DNA of 23,134 bases from an uncultured Clostridia bacterium (GTDB taxonomy: Bacteria; Bacillota; Clostridia; Oscillospirales; Acutalibacteraceae), in assembly GCA_937896885.1 (NCBI GenBank), contig CALBNX010000061.1:1-23134 (forward strand). The letters run 5' to 3'. Below the pieces are notes generated by a model. It searched no databases, was not told the DNA's origin, and saw nothing but the letters and a program-made list of their open reading frames with translations. Shown in pieces: positions 21,705 to 23,134 of the stretch; the stretch's first letter is position 1; every line of letters begins with the position of its first letter. The position numbers were made by a program, and so were the translations under genes.

Positions 21705-22676
21705 TTATCTTAAGATTGGTGTTCCTTTTTCGTCAAAACTGACCTTTTTTATTCTTGCGTGACGGCAAGGGTCATAGAGTGGCTCGTCACAATATGTGCC
21801 ACATTTCTTCTCAAAATGCGAAAATGGACGAGCGTGATAAACAATGAGCAAATCACCGTTTTCATCGACCACAAAGCTGTTATGCCCAGGTCCTGCCTGG
21901 TCTGTTAAATCTTCGGTTTGCAAGACGGACTTTTCGTCTTTTGTCCAGTTTTTTATATCCATCAAATCTGCATTTCTGTCAGCATAGACCTTGCCCATAC
22001 AATATTCTGCACCCGTACCTGAAGCAGAGAAAAACATATAAATTTTATCGTCTGTTTTTAGTACAGCAGGGCCTTCGTTGACACTAAATCTCACTTTTTC
22101 CCAATCATATTCGGGTTTTGTGAGCAATATGGGTTTTGAAATGAGTTTGTTGGGCTCATTCTCGTTGATTTCAGCCATAAAGAGTGATGAATCGCCCAGT
22201 TTTTCAGCCCAAACAAGATAATGCTTGCCGTTATTTTCAAAGTAGGTCATATCAAGTGAAAACTCTGTAAATGAGTGGTCGTCACCGTCACTTGCCTGCA
22301 TTTTGCCAAGTTCTGTCCAACTATCATTTATTGGGTCTTGCCCATCACAAACAATCACAAAAGGACGGATGTTCCATACATTTTCTTGTTCCCCCGCCGC
22401 AAAGAAAACATACCATTTACCACCGATATAATGGATTTCAGGTGCCCAGATATGCTTTGACATTACGCCTTTGTTGTGAGCTTTCCATATTGTATATTCT
22501 TCTGCAGTTGCAAGACCTTTGACAGTTTCACTTCTACGCAAAATTATACGGTCGTAACCTGCATCAACATTATAAAAAGCAGGATATGATGCTGTGAAAT
22601 AATAGAACTCGTCCGGACCTTTCACAACATAGGGGTCAGCACGCTGAGGTATAAATGGGTTTGGATAATTTTGCAT
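21705..22676 (-). CDS. Glycoside hydrolase family 43 protein (arabinofuranosidase/xylosidase type)
   Basis: A 323-residue five-bladed beta-propeller glycosidase acting on arabinose- or xylose-containing glycans. Motifs in order: RADPYV with the catalytic base Asp14, HIWAPEIHYIGGKWYVFFA (about 75-95), SLDMTYFENNGKHYLVW with the pKa-tuning Asp142, SVNEGPAVLK with the catalytic acid Glu201, and GPGHNSFV (blade 5). All three catalytic residues are present. It has no signal peptide, so it is probably cytoplasmic and works on imported oligosaccharides. There is no carbohydrate-binding module. ATG 22676 starts one base after the stop codon of the small membrane protein, using the GGGAG at the end of that gene. 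Sugar specificity cannot be decided. Confidence 0.93.
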   Translation of the reverse strand: MQNYPNPFIPQRADPYVVKGPDEFYYFTASYPAFYNVDAGYDRIILRRSETVKGLATAEEYTIWKAHNKGVMSKHIWAPEIHYIGGKWYVFFAAGEQENVWNIRPFVIVCDGQDPINDSWTELGKMQASDGDDHSFTEFSLDMTYFENNGKHYLVWAEKLGDSSLFMAEINENEPNKLISKPILLTKPEYDWEKVRFSVNEGPAVLKTDDKIYMFFSASGTGAEYCMGKVYADRNADLMDIKNWTKDEKSVLQTEDLTDQAGPGHNSFVVDENGDLLIVYHARPFSHFEKKCGTYCDEPLYDPCRHARIKKVSFDEKGTPILR

Positions 22677-22677
22677 A

Positions 22678-22950
22678 TTATTCTCCCTTATTCTCTAATT
22701 CTGCAATACGTTTTTCAAGCTTTTTTATTTTTTCTTCGTGTTGTTTTTCTAACTCGTATATAATATCTATTATCACAAAGAAAAGCGTACCAAGAATTAC
22801 CGAAATACAAAGTTCAATTTTTATAGGGTCACCTGATTCAAGCAGTTCCCAACCACCACAGAAAAAGTAAAGAAAAATTATTACAAACCAAGCTAATATA
22901 CACAAAGCCCACACTAAAATGTATTTCAGTTTACTTGCAAGTTTTTTCAT
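22678..22950 (-). CDS. Small membrane protein with C-terminal coiled coil, unknown function
   Basis: A 90-residue protein that I do not recognise. The Lys-rich N-terminus (MKKLASKLKY) is followed by two hydrophobic helices at about 10-31 and 45-64. A charged coiled coil, about 65-88, has the pattern KQHEEKIKKLEKRIAELE and ends the protein. ATG 22950 is preferred because Lys-Lys follows and GGTGAT is 6 or so bases upstream; the in-frame start at 22995 has no ribosome site. It lies one base before the GH43 start, so the two are translationally coupled. No clear promoter is seen; TATACT at about 22975 is a weak candidate. Confidence 0.75.
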   Translation of the reverse strand: MKKLASKLKYILVWALCILAWFVIIFLYFFCGGWELLESGDPIKIELCISVILGTLFFVIIDIIYELEKQHEEKIKKLEKRIAELENKGE

Positions 22951-23038
22951 AATAATCACCATTAGTATAATAGCATAAAGAAGTTCAAAACACAAGAACG
23001 CAGAAATGCAAAATACTTTAATTTTTTATTTAAAACCC

Positions 23039-23067
23039 TTGACAATTAGCTTTTATTGATATATAAT
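23039..23067 (+). promoter_or_regulatory. Exact consensus promoter of tRNA-Gln
   Basis: TTGACA (23039-23044), 17-base spacer, TATAAT (23062-23067). Both hexamers and the spacing are the ideal sigma-A form. The tRNA begins 14 bases later. Confidence 0.93.
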
Positions 23068-23080
23068 TACTTTTGCTCGT

Positions 23081-23134
23081 TGGGGAATAGTGTAACGGTA
23101 GCACGACAGACTCTGACTCTGTTTGTTGGGGTTC
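23081..23134 (+). tRNA. tRNA-Gln (anticodon CTG), 3' end outside the window
   Basis: Acceptor strand TGGGGAA (23081-23087), then TA and a D-arm with GTG paired to CAC, and an anticodon stem ACAGA / TCTGT around the loop CTCTGAC. The anticodon is CTG, which reads CAG (Gln). The T-arm begins TGGGGTTC and is cut by the window end. It should continue with the T-loop and the 3' acceptor strand TTCCCCA or similar. The acceptor start with U-G is normal for Gln tRNAs. Confidence 0.93.

Overview
The window looks like a chromosomal piece of an A+T-rich Bacillota genome, most likely a gut-type clostridium (Oscillospiraceae/Ruminococcaceae-like). The basis is the complete ctsR-mcsA-mcsB-clpC operon with CtsR operators, the dnaD-dnaC primosome pair, strong Shine-Dalgarno sites, TTGACA/TATAAT promoters, many intrinsic terminators, and several secreted proteins with Thr/Ser-rich linkers. 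Assignment below class level is inference. No phage, transposase, CRISPR or defence genes are visible.

Layout, left to right. 1-127 is the right part of a MITE-like palindromic repeat; a full copy lies at 3687-3848. Between the copies are a three-helix membrane protein of unknown function (166-1926, -), an XRE regulator-endonuclease III operon (2660-2884 and 2026-2655, -), and a divergent flavin-reductase-like gene (3156-3653, +). Next come a MacB/LolD-type ABC ATPase without a permease (3949-4638, +) and a 1187-residue surface protein with two different calcineurin-like phosphoesterase domains (4787-8350, +). A bidirectional terminator separates this from the minus-strand clpC-mcsB-mcsA-ctsR operon (8423-12899), whose promoter lies between two oppositely oriented CtsR boxes. 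Upstream, also on the minus strand, are an anchored secreted protein (13114-13941) and dnaC-dnaD (13960-15986). The dnaD promoter is divergent from galM (16186-17223, +).

Between galM and hflX (17746-18996, +) are the most unusual sequences: an ordered array of small hairpins separated by 7-base ATGAATT/AATTCAT blocks (17231-17386), followed by a 44-residue peptide ending in three Cys-Gly-Cys motifs, with its ribosome site inside a long imperfect hairpin. After a shared terminator, the minus strand carries a lipoprotein that seems to start at ATT, a secreted alpha/beta-hydrolase-like protein (19720-21543), and a two-gene unit of a small coiled-coil membrane protein and a GH43 glycosidase (21705-22950). 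The window ends inside a tRNA-Gln(CTG) gene with an exact consensus promoter.

How the genes work together: CtsR, McsA, McsB and ClpC form the protein-arginine-phosphate quality control system. DnaD and DnaC belong to replication initiation/restart. Nth is base-excision repair and HflX is ribosome rescue. The secreted hydrolases, GH43 and GalM fit a carbohydrate- and phosphate-scavenging lifestyle. I see no clear new multi-gene system; the best candidates for undescribed biology are the hairpin array and the hairpin-controlled Cys-rich peptide.
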